In this document: positions 31,002 to 42,903 of the stretch, in pieces
Position numbering within the stretch: the stretch's first letter is position 1
Layout of the letters: every line of letters starts with the position of its first letter
Notes under the pieces: generated by a model
Database searches by the model: none
Seen by the model: only the letters and a program-made list of their open reading frames with translations
Told to the model about the DNA's origin: nothing
Program-made: the position numbers and the translations under genes
DNA from: Maylandia zebra
Taxonomy: Eukaryota > Chordata > Actinopteri > Cichliformes > Cichlidae
DNA: 64,000 bases
Assembly: GCF_041146795.1 (NCBI RefSeq)
Contig: NC_135172.1
Coordinates: 12,266,137-12,330,136, forward strand
Direction of reading: 5' to 3'

Positions 31002-33832
31002 ATCTTTGGTGTGCTGAGGAGGTGTAGATTTGGCCTTTGGTGAGATCGTGGGGCAAAGTGAACAGAAGGCCGGCCTAAAACAGAAAGGTAAGCACAGCCT
31101 GTTGTATTATAAATACCAAATGTGCATATTGGGCTTTCCAAATTAATCTGTTCGCTGAGTCACATGTATTTTCACAGTAAATTTGTCGGTGTCTGGTTTT
31201 TGGCGCAAGATACTAACAACATAAGTTGAGGCTGAATTCCAGTGTGTTAAATAAACTGCTTCTACCGAGATACTAATAACATACTACGTTGGACTAGTTG
31301 CAGCCACTTTACCTTCCACATTTAATTTTGTCTAATACTGGCTTCTGTAGCAATAATACGTTAGAATTTATTCTGAAGACGCGGCCATTAGTTCAGTACA
31401 TTGAAGTCGAGGTTTGTTTATTTTGTTTATGGTGTCAGTGACGTCCTGGCTTTTGCCGGCTATGAAATAGAAGTTGATTTAAGGAAAAGCAGATGCTGGC
31501 TTCACGGTGCAGTTGAACGCTGGCAACGCGAGAGCGAAACACGTCCGTAGGTTTGGTTTATGATACGGCGTGTTCCGGTGGTGCGGCCGTGAAGTGCAGT
31601 AGTGGTTGGTGCTAGTTTTAGTACATTGGACAGAGGTTTGACGGTGGTTTGTGGCGTCAGTCGAGTTTTAAGGGCTGCGGTCATAATACAAAGTAAAATT
31701 TTAAGTACATAGAGCAACACCTGGTTTATGATGTCAGGTATAACTTCGGGGATGCAAGCATCACTTTTATGATGCGACTTTGCCCCGTTGTGGCGGTCAT
31801 AAGCGCAGAGAAAGGGGTATTTTGGTCTATGGTGCAGTGTGCTTTAAGAAGATCTAATAGTTGAGCTCAGAGGTTTCTGTGCAAATTTCTGCTGATGAGA
31901 GGCGCTCTCTGTGTGTCACACTGATGGTGTAACGCGCTGTGTGTGTAAGGCGCGCTCTGGCCGTGGGTGAGGCGCGCTCTGAGTGTGCTTTTTGTGTGTG
32001 TGAAGTCTGAACACAGTGACAGTGACGGTTAATGTGTTTGATTAGGAGGACATTAGAGCAAATACACATTTTAGGATCAAAGGTTGATGCCTAGTGTACC
32101 TGTGGAACATTTTGCCTATGGAGTAGCGACCCTCCTGTCCAGGGACGCTTGGCCAGGACCGGCGGCGTCCGGGTGCTGAGGTGGTGACTTGGGGAGGTGA
32201 GGGCCCCCGCATAGCCACGGAAATAACACTGGAACGACCGTGTAATCACGGGTTCACATTTATTTCCGGACTAGAACAAGACACATTTTGCGAACAAACG
32301 TTGAGTCTAGATTAGTAAAGAAATATAAAAAGGTTGAATTCCTCGTTTCAGTGGTTGAAATTGTTGTGTGCCTGTCCCCTGACGAGTGTGAAATTAGAAT
32401 AAAGAGGGAATTCGGAGCCACATAGAGATAGACGGGCATAATTGGGTGTATTACTCTGTGGTGTAATAAAAATAAAAAGGAGAGATAGTAAGAGGTGTGC
32501 AGTGGAGAATTATGGAGGAGTAGAGAGAGGAATGTGTTGGGAGACTGGCGTACAGTTTACGCTGTCAAGGTAGGCGTGTTGCCTGCTTATCTGTTTAACA
32601 GTGATGAAAATGAAATTAAATAAATCTCTTAGTGTGTTAATACAGGAAGCTGCGGACCTGGACCAACTGCCCCCACAAGCACAGCGGCCGAAGCAAAATT
32701 ATAGGTAATGGGAACCACACCCAGCACGAATCAGCAGCTGTGAAAAAGACAGCAGCGAGGAGAGAATTAGAGGAGAAATTAAGAGAAGTTTTAACACATA
32801 AAATTGGGGCCAACGGACTTGTGGAGGTTGGGAAGGCGTCCGGAGCATCACAACAAAAAGGTGAAACAAAAACACACACAAGCAGAGAAATCTGAGAGAA
32901 AGGCTCCTTTTAAGGTAACGCCTAGTTTGAGAAAAGATAAAATTAACCTGCTTTTATACAAATGCACATACACGCAATGAAGAAACAGCTTACACTCATG
33001 AACACGTGAAGATTTTCCAGCAAGGTTAAAGAAAAATTAACATACTTAAATGATGAAGTCTATACATTACTGACAAAGAAACCCTCTGGGTTGCAGGACA
33101 ACAATTTAACTTAAAAAAAAAAAAAGGAACACTGGTCTAACCAACCAGGCAAGACGCAACAAATTTAGTGGTAAAAAGAGTCAAATTGTGACATGTTTTC
33201 TGTTGATTGATTAATAAAAGTGATTACTGAATGAAAGAAAGTTCCTTTTTTGGGCTTTTAAACATGATCTTAAGAATTTTAACATATACCGGTGTTGTCC
33301 TGTCAACTTGGTGGGTTAGGAGTTGATTATATCGGGAGACAAAAAACAAAAAAAGGGGGAGAGAAGGCTGACACAGGGCCTGGTCCCGGTGTGTCTCCCC
33401 TCTGAATAACACAGCCAACACAACAACATTTTCCTGTTCGTTTGTTTTTGTTTTTTGTTTGTTTTTGTTTTTTCTATACATATTTAATTACAGGCTGCTT
33501 TGCCGGCCCTGAAAGCCGAGGCTGACTGGACTCCTGCTCTCCCCCATATGTGACACTGACCAAATGCTGCAACAGCTGGACCCACAACAACGACCTGAGA
33601 ATGTCAACAGACCTGCAGGAATGTGATCTCATGCAGCCGAGACGGAGAGCACTAAACCTAAGGCCCGTTTCACTACACGGGGGAAAAATTCCCAGACTGC
33701 GTCAGCTGACAGAGCTGTGACGAGACGCCCGCCAAGCCCGAATGAAAAGTAAGGCAGAGCGAAAGAATGCTGACCTTGATAACTTTGCATTCACACTGTG
33801 CAGGACAGTGATGGACCAACACGGATGATCGG
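31002..33832 (+). other. provirus leader and non-coding internal part
   Basis: No reading frame with a recognisable motif exists here. GCGC-rich repeated words (AGGCGCGCTCTG) lie at 31900-31985, and a poly-A run at 33113-33125. This is either a long leader or decayed gag sequence. Confidence 0.4.
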
Positions 33833-34030
33833 GTGGCGAAAAAGGGCGTGACCGAGACAAGAGGAGTAACTGAGGACAGAAGGCACCTCAGAATGGACAA
33901 AAACACAGAAGAAGATGCAGGTTTCACCTGCGGTGAACATCGACACTGGAGAAAGGACTGCCCCAATTGGGGTCAGAACCAGGACGGACTGAATTTTGAG
34001 CAGCAGCAGCAATGGTCGCAAACAAACTGA
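33833..34030 (+). pseudogene. gag-like zinc knuckle remnant
   Basis: The 65-codon frame contains FTCGEHRHWRKDCPNW. Spacing equals a retroviral nucleocapsid CCHC knuckle (C-x2-C-x4-H-x4-C), but the first Cys position is Gly. A charged upstream segment and a Gln-rich tail fit a nucleocapsid end. It is short and cannot be a complete gag. Confidence 0.55.
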
Positions 34031-34111
34031 AAAGGAGGGGGGCAGGACCCCAGGGCACGCTTCAGGCCGTGGTTTACCCAGAACACCAGAACAGGAAAGT
34101 GATGAACACAA

Positions 34112-34112
34112 A

Positions 34113-34158
<46 letters not shown>

Positions 34159-34216
34159 TTCAGAATGAAGTGAAATACACACATGAACACGTGCACTCGT
34201 TGAGTGAGTGAGAAAT

Positions 34217-34264
<48 letters not shown>

Positions 34265-34323
34265 TTCAGAATGAAGTGAAATACACACATGAACACGTGC
34301 ACTCGTTGAGTGAGTGAGAAATG

Positions 34324-34370
<47 letters not shown>

Positions 34371-34379
34371 GAAGTGATC

Positions 34380-34450
<71 letters not shown>

Positions 34451-34500
34451 TGGAATGCTGATTCACTGAGAAGTGATCCACATACACACACACACGCTGA
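34112..34500. repeat. (CA)n microsatellite with about 105-bp higher-order repeat
   Basis: Long (CA)n runs alternate with a 61-65-bp spacer (AGATTCAGAATGAAGTGAAA ... GTGAGTGAGAAATGA). The spacer occurs at about 34157-34217 and 34261-34324. A second spacer with TGAGAAGTGATCCACATA occurs twice (34367-34384 and about 34467-34484). The minus-strand CV-rich frames are only its translation. Confidence 0.9.
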
Positions 34501-34509
34501 TGCAATGAA

Positions 34510-36500
34510 GAATGCTTTGCTTATGCTGATATGCAAAATGCTGCACACAAACATCCCAATGCATAATTTTTATGAGGAGCCATTGATTACCATTAAATAC
34601 TTAGAATGTGTTATATGTCACCTAGAAGGCATTTATGTAGATTTTAGGAATAAGCTCTAAAACGGTTTGGTTATGAAAACAATGTCTGTGCGTGATGTCT
34701 GTTTATGGCTCAAGGCCTTGACTGAATTCTTTGCTGTGCTTCACACAGCCCTGATGAGGAACAGTGGCACAGAGTGAAAATGATGAATTAATAGTGTAAG
34801 TTTTAGGTCGGAGTACGGCATTTTCTGTGATTGAGTTTTAATTCAAGGAGGAACAAAAGGTGTTACGGCACCTGAGGTTCTCATTCCCACACAATATTTT
34901 AAACCAGCAGGAAGCAAAATTTTCCTGTGAATTTCTGGTTGATTGTTTGGTTTTGTTTAGCGCTAGCTTGATTTTATCAGTGAGCTTTGGCTTGTGTTCT
35001 TTCTCGTAAGCGAGAGAGGATAGTTTTATGCTTGGACATGTCTGCAACGGGCCCTAGTTTGTGTTATTGTTGTTAGTGTTTTGTTGGTTATGTCTGTTTT
35101 CGTTTTGTTACAGTGCACTGAGATAAGAAAATCTGAGAGGTGTGATCCACCGGTGGTGATATGTTGATATTTTGTGAGTTCATGATTTAACAATCAGCTC
35201 TTTAAACAAGGCCTGAAAGATTGAAATTTAAAGCGCTATAAAATATTATTACTGTAAACAGTTGCAAAGTGTGCTTCTCCATGATTGTAATTGGCTTGGG
35301 AGAAATTCACTTATAGGGAACACTGATCTAAAAGGATTGCACCGAGTCAATCCGGCCCAAAAAACAACAAGGAATTGTTTTCCTTTAAAATGATGACGTC
35401 ATCTTGCTGGTGATGGAGGCTCGAATAGGTTGCGCGGGAGACTCCATTATCAGCAACATCTGGTATGAATGTGTATGGAGGTATGCATGTGAATGGACTG
35501 TGATGGACTGACGACTAAAAGTTTTGACTGACTTGATACTGAGACAATGACTGCACCCACTTTAGGATTAGTAAATGCCAATAAACAATTCATAAACAAT
35601 TCACCCAGCGGACAAGAGAAGGGTGGATGCTTCGCTTTGTTTTGTTTTGTTTTTTCAGGAGCAGGAGGATAAGAGAGACTGGAGGAGGAGACTCTAGCTT
35701 CACATAAGTATGAACTGCAGACTTAACACTGTGGTTGCTGATTTTGAGTTACTGATGTTTGCATTAAGAAAACTGTGCTATATTAGCTGTGTTTTGATTA
35801 AGGTATCATGTTATATTATTGGGAATGCCAAATGCTACAGTGGAGAAGACTTTTTATACCACTCATGACTGGAATATGTTATTATTAACCATAGCAGGCC
35901 ACTGTAAAAAGTCAATTAAATTTTATAGAGGAAAATCGCCAAAATTGAACAATACCTATGAATGACTGGCCACATTCAGAATAGAGATATGCAATAATAA
36001 ACATTGGTCCACGTGATTTAGGTTCTCACTTGAAATAGTAAGTTATTAAATGTAGAATATAATCGACAGGGACATTTGATAGGATGTGGTACTGCAAAAG
36101 AACAAGAGCAAAGTAAATAAAGAAAATATTGTGTTTAGTTTGGATAAATTCAAATTAAAATGTACCATTACACTCAGAGGATCAATATGAAATAAAACAT
36201 ATGCAAAATTTGTAGGAAGTACATGACTGATAACTGTTCTGTCCTGAGCGTTTGTTTCTAGAGCACCCACTTGACCACACCAACAGTTTCTCGCCACCGA
36301 GGAGGGGTACTTGCAAAAAGAATAAAATAAAAATTTGAGTTTAACAAAACATTTTAAATGTAAATATCAAGCTTACCTTTCTTTTTCCATGAAATGTGCT
36401 TGTGGGCACGCCAGCCATTTTGAAAAGGTGGGCAAAACAATTGGCAAGGCCACACCCCCACACATGTGATATAATTTTAAAGGTACTGTTGCCCTCTCTA
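34510..36500 (+). other. provirus internal part, no coding motif
   Basis: I see no gene here. A CRE-type palindrome GATGACGTCATC lies at 35393-35404. The remaining sequence is AT-rich and closed in all frames. Confidence 0.35.
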
Positions 36501-36522
36501 AGAAACATCAGGAATTAGAGGA

Positions 36523-36735
36523 GTGGCAAGTAGAGTATGCGAGCTACAAGCAAAAACTAAAATGTGTACTACAGTGTGCAAAAATGAAATACTGGGTCAT
36601 CAGGGGGTCATGAGGGACATTTATAAAACTAAAAGTCCCACTAACCTTAAAGTGCACTTGAAAAGCTCACACAAGAAGGCTAACCTAGCTTACCTAGAAG
36701 ACCTCATCAGGGGGAGCACACTCCCCCCTCCTTGA
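36523..36735 (+). pseudogene. possible BED-type zinc-finger fragment
   Basis: The frame ends with TNLKVHLKSSHKKANLAYLE, which resembles the histidine half of a BED finger (hAT-type N-terminus). The cysteine half is not clear. It may be a transposon fragment inside the provirus. Confidence 0.3.
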
Positions 36736-36739
36736 AGAG

Positions 36740-38410
36740 CTCACCCACTCAACCCGCATCCCCAGAAAACAGCTAACCCCAGATAAGGCAGCGTGATGTA
36801 TCCCGAGACAACAGGACTGGGACATCTAAATAAAGGTGTGAAACAATCGCCTTCAAAAGGTTATCAATTCACTTCAACCAAAATTAGGACCACTCGGTGC
36901 GGCAAGAGTTAATAGTTATTAGTCTCAACACCCAAGGATAACCAGAAGAGCATGACTGATATGATGGAACTGGGATTTTGTTACACTTAATTTTTGCAAA
37001 ACACAAATAAAACTAAATTGAAACTAAGGATTTTCAGAAAATAAAAACTACACTAAACTAGCAAACAATTGGTAAAAACTGATTAAAACTGATGAAAATT
37101 GCAAAACTATTACAACCCTGGTCCAGACTAAGATGGTGTTGGACATCTTCGGGGCAGAAAAGGGTTGGTGTGACCAAGGTGTGGTTTGGCTTGTTGTATG
37201 TACATTTCAAAATGTTACAGCTCTGGATGGACCAGTTACCAGGGCATGGAAGGATGACAGACTTTATTACATGAGGAGAAGGGACATTTTCGGGATCGAA
37301 GATCCTCAGGGATGACAAGGCTGGAGCAACGGTACTCGAGAGAAGAATTTCTGATACTTTCTGAGATATGATGTCACCAACCTTCTCTTTTAATTGTCTA
37401 GCTCCAATGAATTGACACATGGGAGTGTGTCAAAAAGGGGGAAGTTGAGTCCGAACATCAAACAATGGTTTTATGAACATCTTATGACGTTATTTCTGTG
37501 TTTAATAATTTAGCTATGGTAAAACTTAAGCTTATAATGTGTTAGACTTAGAAAGGGTTCACTAATTTTTGATTTCTTTTACACACACATAGATTATGAT
37601 TAGAATAGGTCCTGAACATAATATTTTAAACCAAATTTGAATCATTAGAAGAACAATGGATAACAATATTAGATTATCAAGGCTAGGGAGAGAGGTGTTT
37701 TGGTTTTCTGTCTCTTGCAGAGAAAGGAACAGACACCAGACGGGGACCCGGAGATGTGAGGACCCTTCACAGCAGGGACAGATGTAGGGACTGCCGAGAC
37801 AGCAACTGGGGTCAAGTGTCATGACGTTTGGGCTCCTGGAGAAGATGGATCCCACAAACACAGCAATAACCATGAAGGGGTTGGCGAAAACCAGGAACAC
37901 CAGACCAACGAGGTTCAAGAGGCTCTTGGCAAAAAGGGGGACACGCCGGTGACCCCAAAACACACAGATCCTTGTTTGAAATCGGGGCAGAATAATCCCC
38001 AGAACTGTGCAATGACTAAAGGGTGGTCTAACCCCGGAGGTCGAAGAAAGAAGCTGAGAATCACCCAACTGGAAGACACTGGTAGCTGCAGCAATAAAAA
38101 TAAAGGTTAAAAGCTCCTTAGACAGAGGTTCTAGTCTAAGTACATTTGAAAGGTATAAGGTGGCATTAAAATGGGAGTGGAAAACTGGAGCACCAAAATA
38201 AAGCTGTGGGAGAATTGGGGAGTGATGGGAGAGTCATCTGTAACTGCTGTTATGGTTGTAAATCTAACTTTGCTTGCATCTGAACTGCGTGAACACAGAG
38301 GTCATCCCACATATGGTCCACCCGTTAAAGGGGGACAGAGGGCCTCAGGATCAAGAAAACCTGGACCTTGCGACCCTGGAGTGCATGTTGTAAGTGATCT
38401 CTTTCAGAGA
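36740..38410 (+). other. provirus 3' internal part, decayed
   Basis: Plus-strand frames at 37133-37315 and 38171-38479 are short and show no definite family motif. Their position before the polypurine tract is where an envelope gene would lie, but no such assignment can be supported. A hydrophobic minus-strand frame at 37562-38068 is probably chance. Confidence 0.3.
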
Positions 38411-38423
38411 TCAAAAGGGGGAA
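38411..38423 (+). promoter_or_regulatory. polypurine tract
   Basis: The sequence AAAAGGGGGAA directly precedes the 3' LTR. This is the plus-strand priming site expected of a retrovirus-type element. Confidence 0.7.
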
Positions 38424-39053
38424 TTATTAGATTATTCTGTTATTATATGTTACCTTATATATGTAATCAAAGTAGTTGAATTAGAATACTGCTGTAGATC
38501 ACATTATACCCTTTAATATAGAGTGTGTGAGCTATATGTAGTGTAGTTCTCATTATACTTTTGAGTTAACAGAACATATTCACATATTAGTTCATTAGAT
38601 AAATGTGCATCACTCTGTATCCTTGATCTGCTGGGAATGTGTTACACTGTTTTCTTGACATGCTTAATTGTTGAATCATGAAGAGAAGGTTGTAAGCAGG
38701 AGACTCTGTGTCTAAAGACAGGGGAGATAGATAGACCACATTCCACACCCCCACCTTACAGAAAGCAGAGAAACAACTGCCGAGGTCATAACTTAGGCGC
38801 TGTAACAGAGAAAAAATGTGATGTTTTGGCTTTTACGACTAGCTGGGGGCCACTAGAGACTATAAAAAGCTGAGCAACCCGTCACCATTTTGAGACATGT
38901 GCCTGACCCTCTGGTAGCATCTCTCCCGTCCGGACGTTGTAATGCTCTGACTGTTGAATTGTATGGAAATAAATGATTGTTGATTGAGCATTGATACACC
39001 GAGTATTGTCCCTCCTTCAGCCCAAAGATTCAAAGAATTGGGAGATTTCAACA
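38424..39053 (+). repeat. 3' LTR of the provirus-like element, 630 bp
   Basis: This is the same length as the 5' LTR. I found two substitutions (TTTAATATAG against TTTAAAATAG, and CTCCCGTCC against CTCCTGTCC). It is followed by the second half of the interrupted LINE. Confidence 0.85.
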
Positions 39054-39978
39054 CTGTATTTGTGAAAATAAAATTTAGCTAAGATAAAAAGTTTATTATA
39101 AAGTAAACATCTTTTTTTTGTAGCAAAATCCAAAACATTGAGACCACCGTGTTCATAGTCATTCATCACTACACTCTTTCTGATGTAATGTCCCGTTTTT
39201 CCAGAGGAAGTTGAAGAGCATTCGGTCAATATCCTTACAAGTTTTGCCGTGCAGAGAAATCGCTGCATAAGTCAGTCGAGACAGACCTTCTGCTTTTGAG
39301 AGCAATACCCTTCCTCTTAAACTTAAATCTCTCTGCAACCATTGATTTAAATTGGTTTGAGATTTTTTAATAATTGGGGGAAAATTTAGTGAAATTCTGT
39401 CTTTTGGATCTTTGCAGAACTATTAGCATTGGAATACAGAGTTTTGATAGCTTTGCAGAAGATATCACCAAAACCAAATTTCTGAAGTGTAAGAAATATA
39501 AATTCATGCTCAATTGAGTCAAAGGCTTTAGAGAAGTCCAGGAGAAGGATAAATGAGTCATCAGATATTAATGCCGAGTAGTCCAGAATATCCAAGACGA
39601 GTCTAATATTATTGGAGATGTGTCTGTTTGTCATAAATCCATAAATCTTGAACGAACAAAAGCTTCTTCAGCTTTCTGGCAGTAGAGCTCATCCAGTTCA
39701 GATTGAAAGGACCTAAGATGTAATCTATCCTCCTCCGAGACCTCGTCTGGTGGGAGTTGATATATCGCGGAAGATTATATTCTGCTGCTGCCCTTGACTT
39801 AGCTATTTTTGCCCCATACTGTCTTTACATTTTACTCGTTTCAAATTAAAAAAATTCCCAGTTTATGCCATAGGAATTGTCAATATTAGCCTTGTGTATA
39901 AAATGTTTTAACAGTCGTGTGATTTCTGAATTGTATGGCTCAAAAGCGAACTACTTAAGTTCCAATATGAGGATCTAT
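39053..39978 (-). mobile_element. LINE copy A, right part with internal deletions
   Basis: Blocks match 46105-46165, 47105-47405, 47785-47985 and 48415-48775 of the complete LINE, in order, with the intervening stretches missing. The fragment retains the NRHISNNIRLVLDILDY segment of reverse transcriptase that copy B lacks. It is 5'-truncated at about 39978, where an unrelated repeat begins. Confidence 0.8.
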
Positions 39979-40159
39979 TAACCTATCCCCACAAGCTGCA
40001 TGTCTTTGGACGGTGGGAGGAAGCCGGAGTACCCGGAGGGAACCCACGCAAACACGGGGAGAACATGCAAACTCCACACAGAAAGACCCCGGCCTGATGG
40101 TGGAATTGAACACAGGACCTTCTTGCTGTGCGGCAACAGTGCTAACCACCGTGCCCCAC
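39979..40159 (+). repeat. widespread teleost dispersed repeat
   Basis: The words GCATGTCTTTGGACGGTGGG, GAGAACATGCAAACTCCACA and ACCTTCTTGCTGTGCGGCAA belong to a very common fish repeat, often described as SINE- or LINE-associated. The family name is not assigned. Confidence 0.6.
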
Positions 40160-40209
40160 TCTGAGAACTGCAATAAGAAAAAAAAAATTCTTATTGCAGT
40201 TCTCAGAGT
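40158..40209. repeat. 52-bp hairpin, 22-bp perfect arms
   Basis: 40158-40179 and 40188-40209 are exact reverse complements around an A8 loop. The stem outer bases are ACTCTGAGAA and TTCTCAGAGT. It adjoins the dispersed repeat and may be a foldback relic. Confidence 0.85.
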
Positions 40210-41518
40210 TACGAGATAATCTGAGAGAGCTACAGGAAGTCAATAAATCACTTTTTTTTCTAGATATATAATTACCTGAAAGAGTTGCTGAGACATGAAC
40301 TCGTTTCCTGCTTAGTGGCTTCGCACACTGTTTCAGCTTAAGCCTGATAAGTTTTGTGAGGCTTTAAAACTCAAAATCATTTCTGTGAAAATTTTTTCAG
40401 TTTTTCCAAAACTCCAAAATGTGGGAAGCTGAATATGATAGAAGCTAATGTCCTACGGTTATGTGGAAAAGAAAGCTGTCACAGGACTGTGAAAAACTAA
40501 ATACACTTCATTATTCAGTAGCCTGTAGAGCTACTTCTGCAGCAATAACTTGAACTAATCACCTTCTGTATTGCTTCATCACTGTCACATTGTTGTGGAG
40601 GGATTTTGGCTCATTCGTCTTTACAGCATTGCCTTGGTTCATTAACATTTGTGGACATTCGTGCATAGCTCTCAAGGTCACGCCACAGCATTTCAATCAG
40701 TTTGAGGTCTGGACTTTGATTGAGCCATTGTTGTACATTTTGGGGCTTATTTTGCTGTTGCATGACCCAGTTTCACTCAAGCCGTGGGACAGATTGGCCT
40801 TACATTTTATTCAAGAGTACTTTGGTGTACAGGTTAATGGTTGAGCTAATAACGGCAAGGTACCCATGTCATGTGGTTGGAAAATAAACCCAAATCATCA
40901 CCCCTCCTCCAAATGCATGTTGGTATGAGGTTTTTGTTGTGATATACTGTGTTTGCTTTTTTCCAAATGTGGTGCTGTGCATTATAGCCAAACATCTCTT
41001 TAGTAATCTTTGGTCTCGTCTAGGGCTGGGCAAAACGATTATTTTCCTAATCGATGAATCTAGCGATTAATTCTTCGATGCATCGATTAATCTAACGATT
41101 CGTTTTTCAATCCGATTCGATTTCGATTCGATTAACGATTTTTTCCCCCCATTATTTGACTTGTATAGCAATTTCACATTTACTAATTTATGTATATAAA
41201 TGAAAAACACAAATTTATTCATTTGAAGACCTTTTAATAAAAAAAATTGCAATCAATACAATAGAGATAGCATTTAACAAGAATTGAAATGTGCAAACAT
41301 ATATAAAATTAAGGAAAAGTTAACAAAACATTTCAAATAAATAGCAACAATGGTGTCTTTAAACAAACAAAATGTAACATTCACTTTGCTTTCTGCCAAA
41401 AAGTGCTCTTCATTCACAAAACAAAATCCACAATAACATTGTACTACAATCTTCTGTTTTTAACAAAAAATTTAATGTTTTGCAAAACAAATATAACAAA
41501 GGAAATCATAGCAAAAAA

Positions 41519-41929
41519 TTAATAATATACAAACAGCAGCAATGGCGTCTTTGAACAAATAATGAAATGACAAGTTACCCCTAAGTAGGACTCTGTGACC
41601 AGACTTGTCCAAGCATCAGTGGTAAGGGAGATTTTGGATGTGGCCTTTTTTAGTTCTTTCCTTAGTTTCTCCACTGAAGTTTCATACTTTCTCTCCATCA
41701 TGCTTGTAAAATGACGCTTAGACGGCAGAGTGTAACCTGGTTGGAAAGTGGTCAGCATTTCTTTGAATCCCTCACCCACAGCAAGTGGTCTCTTGTCTTT
41801 TAAAATCATAGATAAGTCGCTCTCAGTAAGTACAGCCACCTCCTGCGGGGTGCATGGCGTACTTCTTCTCTGAAAGTAGTCCTCCAGACTTTTCTGTTTA
41901 TTCCTGAAATCATAAATCACACACAGCAC
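41519..41929 (-). pseudogene. hAT transposase internal fragment
   Basis: The fragment reads SLEDYFQRRSTPCT, then FQPGYTLPSKRHFT and SLTTDAWTS ... YLGVTCHFI, which is the segment leading into the RNase-H-like catalytic core of ZBED-type hAT transposases. The TDAW Asp is the first catalytic residue. The remaining core and the dimerisation region are absent from the element. Confidence 0.75.
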
Positions 41930-42679
41930 ACAGATGAATTCGAATAATTACAAAATAATTATATGGAAAGCATAATATCAAAATAATTTGATAAGGATCT
42001 GGTTGAGATAGATAGATATACACACACACATACTGTTATGCCATGTGCTTTCATAGCATAACAGTAAGAGGTTAATAATAATCCCCAATGTTGAACATAT
42101 GATATGCAGTAATCATGATGGCTGGAAAAGATAACGTTTAAATAGCCATAGCTGATGGCACCTTTACTGGTGCACTGCTTTCTAGTCATTAGATGGCATA
42201 ACTTTGACCTATAAGATCAAGCTGGAGAAGCATTATGTATTAAAACAGCATTCAAATAGGATTAAACACATTAAATTTGACAAATCAAGAGTTCATTGTC
42301 ATTTTGCTTTTGCAAGCACTTTAACAATGTTGTAATAGTGTCCACGACGGCTACGTTTAGCAGGTGGTGCATTATCCTTGTTAACATTTCTCCTGCGGCC
42401 AATTCGCTGTCTCACATTTTTTGTCTTTCGCCGATTCTGATAATCAGCCTGCGTGCATTCCGACTCATTTTGCCAGCATGGGCCACAAACAAAACAACAA
42501 CAACAACTAAACAGCAGCTGCTATATGTTACTGCTAAGCAGCTTAAATGAGTTTTGCATTTACGGAGGTTGGGTGTTTATCTCTGTGTCTATGAGTGAGT
42601 GTACGTCTACGTGGGGGGGGTCTGGATGAATTAACGGGTAAAAACTAGCGTTAGTAAAAAAGTTGAAAACTTACAGTGG

Positions 42680-42903
42680 TTTGTCCTTTGCAGAAGCTGC
42701 TCCTGGATGCAGTCGTTTGAGGTGCTGGTGCATAGCCGTTGTGCTTTTATGATAGGCCATTTCCACCTCACAAAGCCGGCAAACGACTGAATCACTTCCT
42801 TTTCTGTTAAAATATCCCATACTGTAGAACTGCGTGTTCGGGTGGAGTGATTTAAGTTGACTGCAACTGCCTCATTCATGATTCCGCTACTCGCTGCCGC
42901 CAT
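42680..42903 (-). pseudogene. BED zinc finger of the hAT transposase
   Basis: An initial frame [13 protein letters not shown] ... SSTVW shifts by one base into [20 protein letters not shown], then [17 protein letters not shown]. The CxxC and HxxxxxH pairs are those of a BED finger. A frameshift or a small intron is needed between the two parts. Confidence 0.65.

Larger units (their letters stand above)
30351..39053 (+). mobile_element. endogenous-retrovirus-like element without visible pol, 8.7 kb
   Basis: Two 630-bp LTRs, a primer site, a gag-like zinc knuckle and a polypurine tract define the element. It is inserted in an old LINE copy: the bases ACTG (or ACTGT) occur on both sides (30347-30350 and 39053-39056), a 4-5-bp target duplication. 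The internal 7.4 kb shows no long reading frames. No reverse transcriptase, integrase or envelope motif was found, so it appears to be non-autonomous. The few LTR differences I found (30443 region, 30855 region) imply recent insertion. It is described only; no coding restoration was attempted. Confidence 0.75.

Noticed and set aside
33973-34554. Long Cys/Val-rich minus-strand frames
   Set aside because: They are translations of the (CA)n microsatellite and change only by frame. No gene is implied.
35393-35404. CRE site (TGACGTCA palindrome) as a host promoter element
   Set aside because: It is a single short motif inside the provirus with no gene nearby. Chance is likely.
37562-38068. 168-codon hydrophobic minus-strand frame with a possible membrane segment
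   Set aside because: It lies antisense in the provirus interior, has no recognised family or splice context, and is best read as chance.
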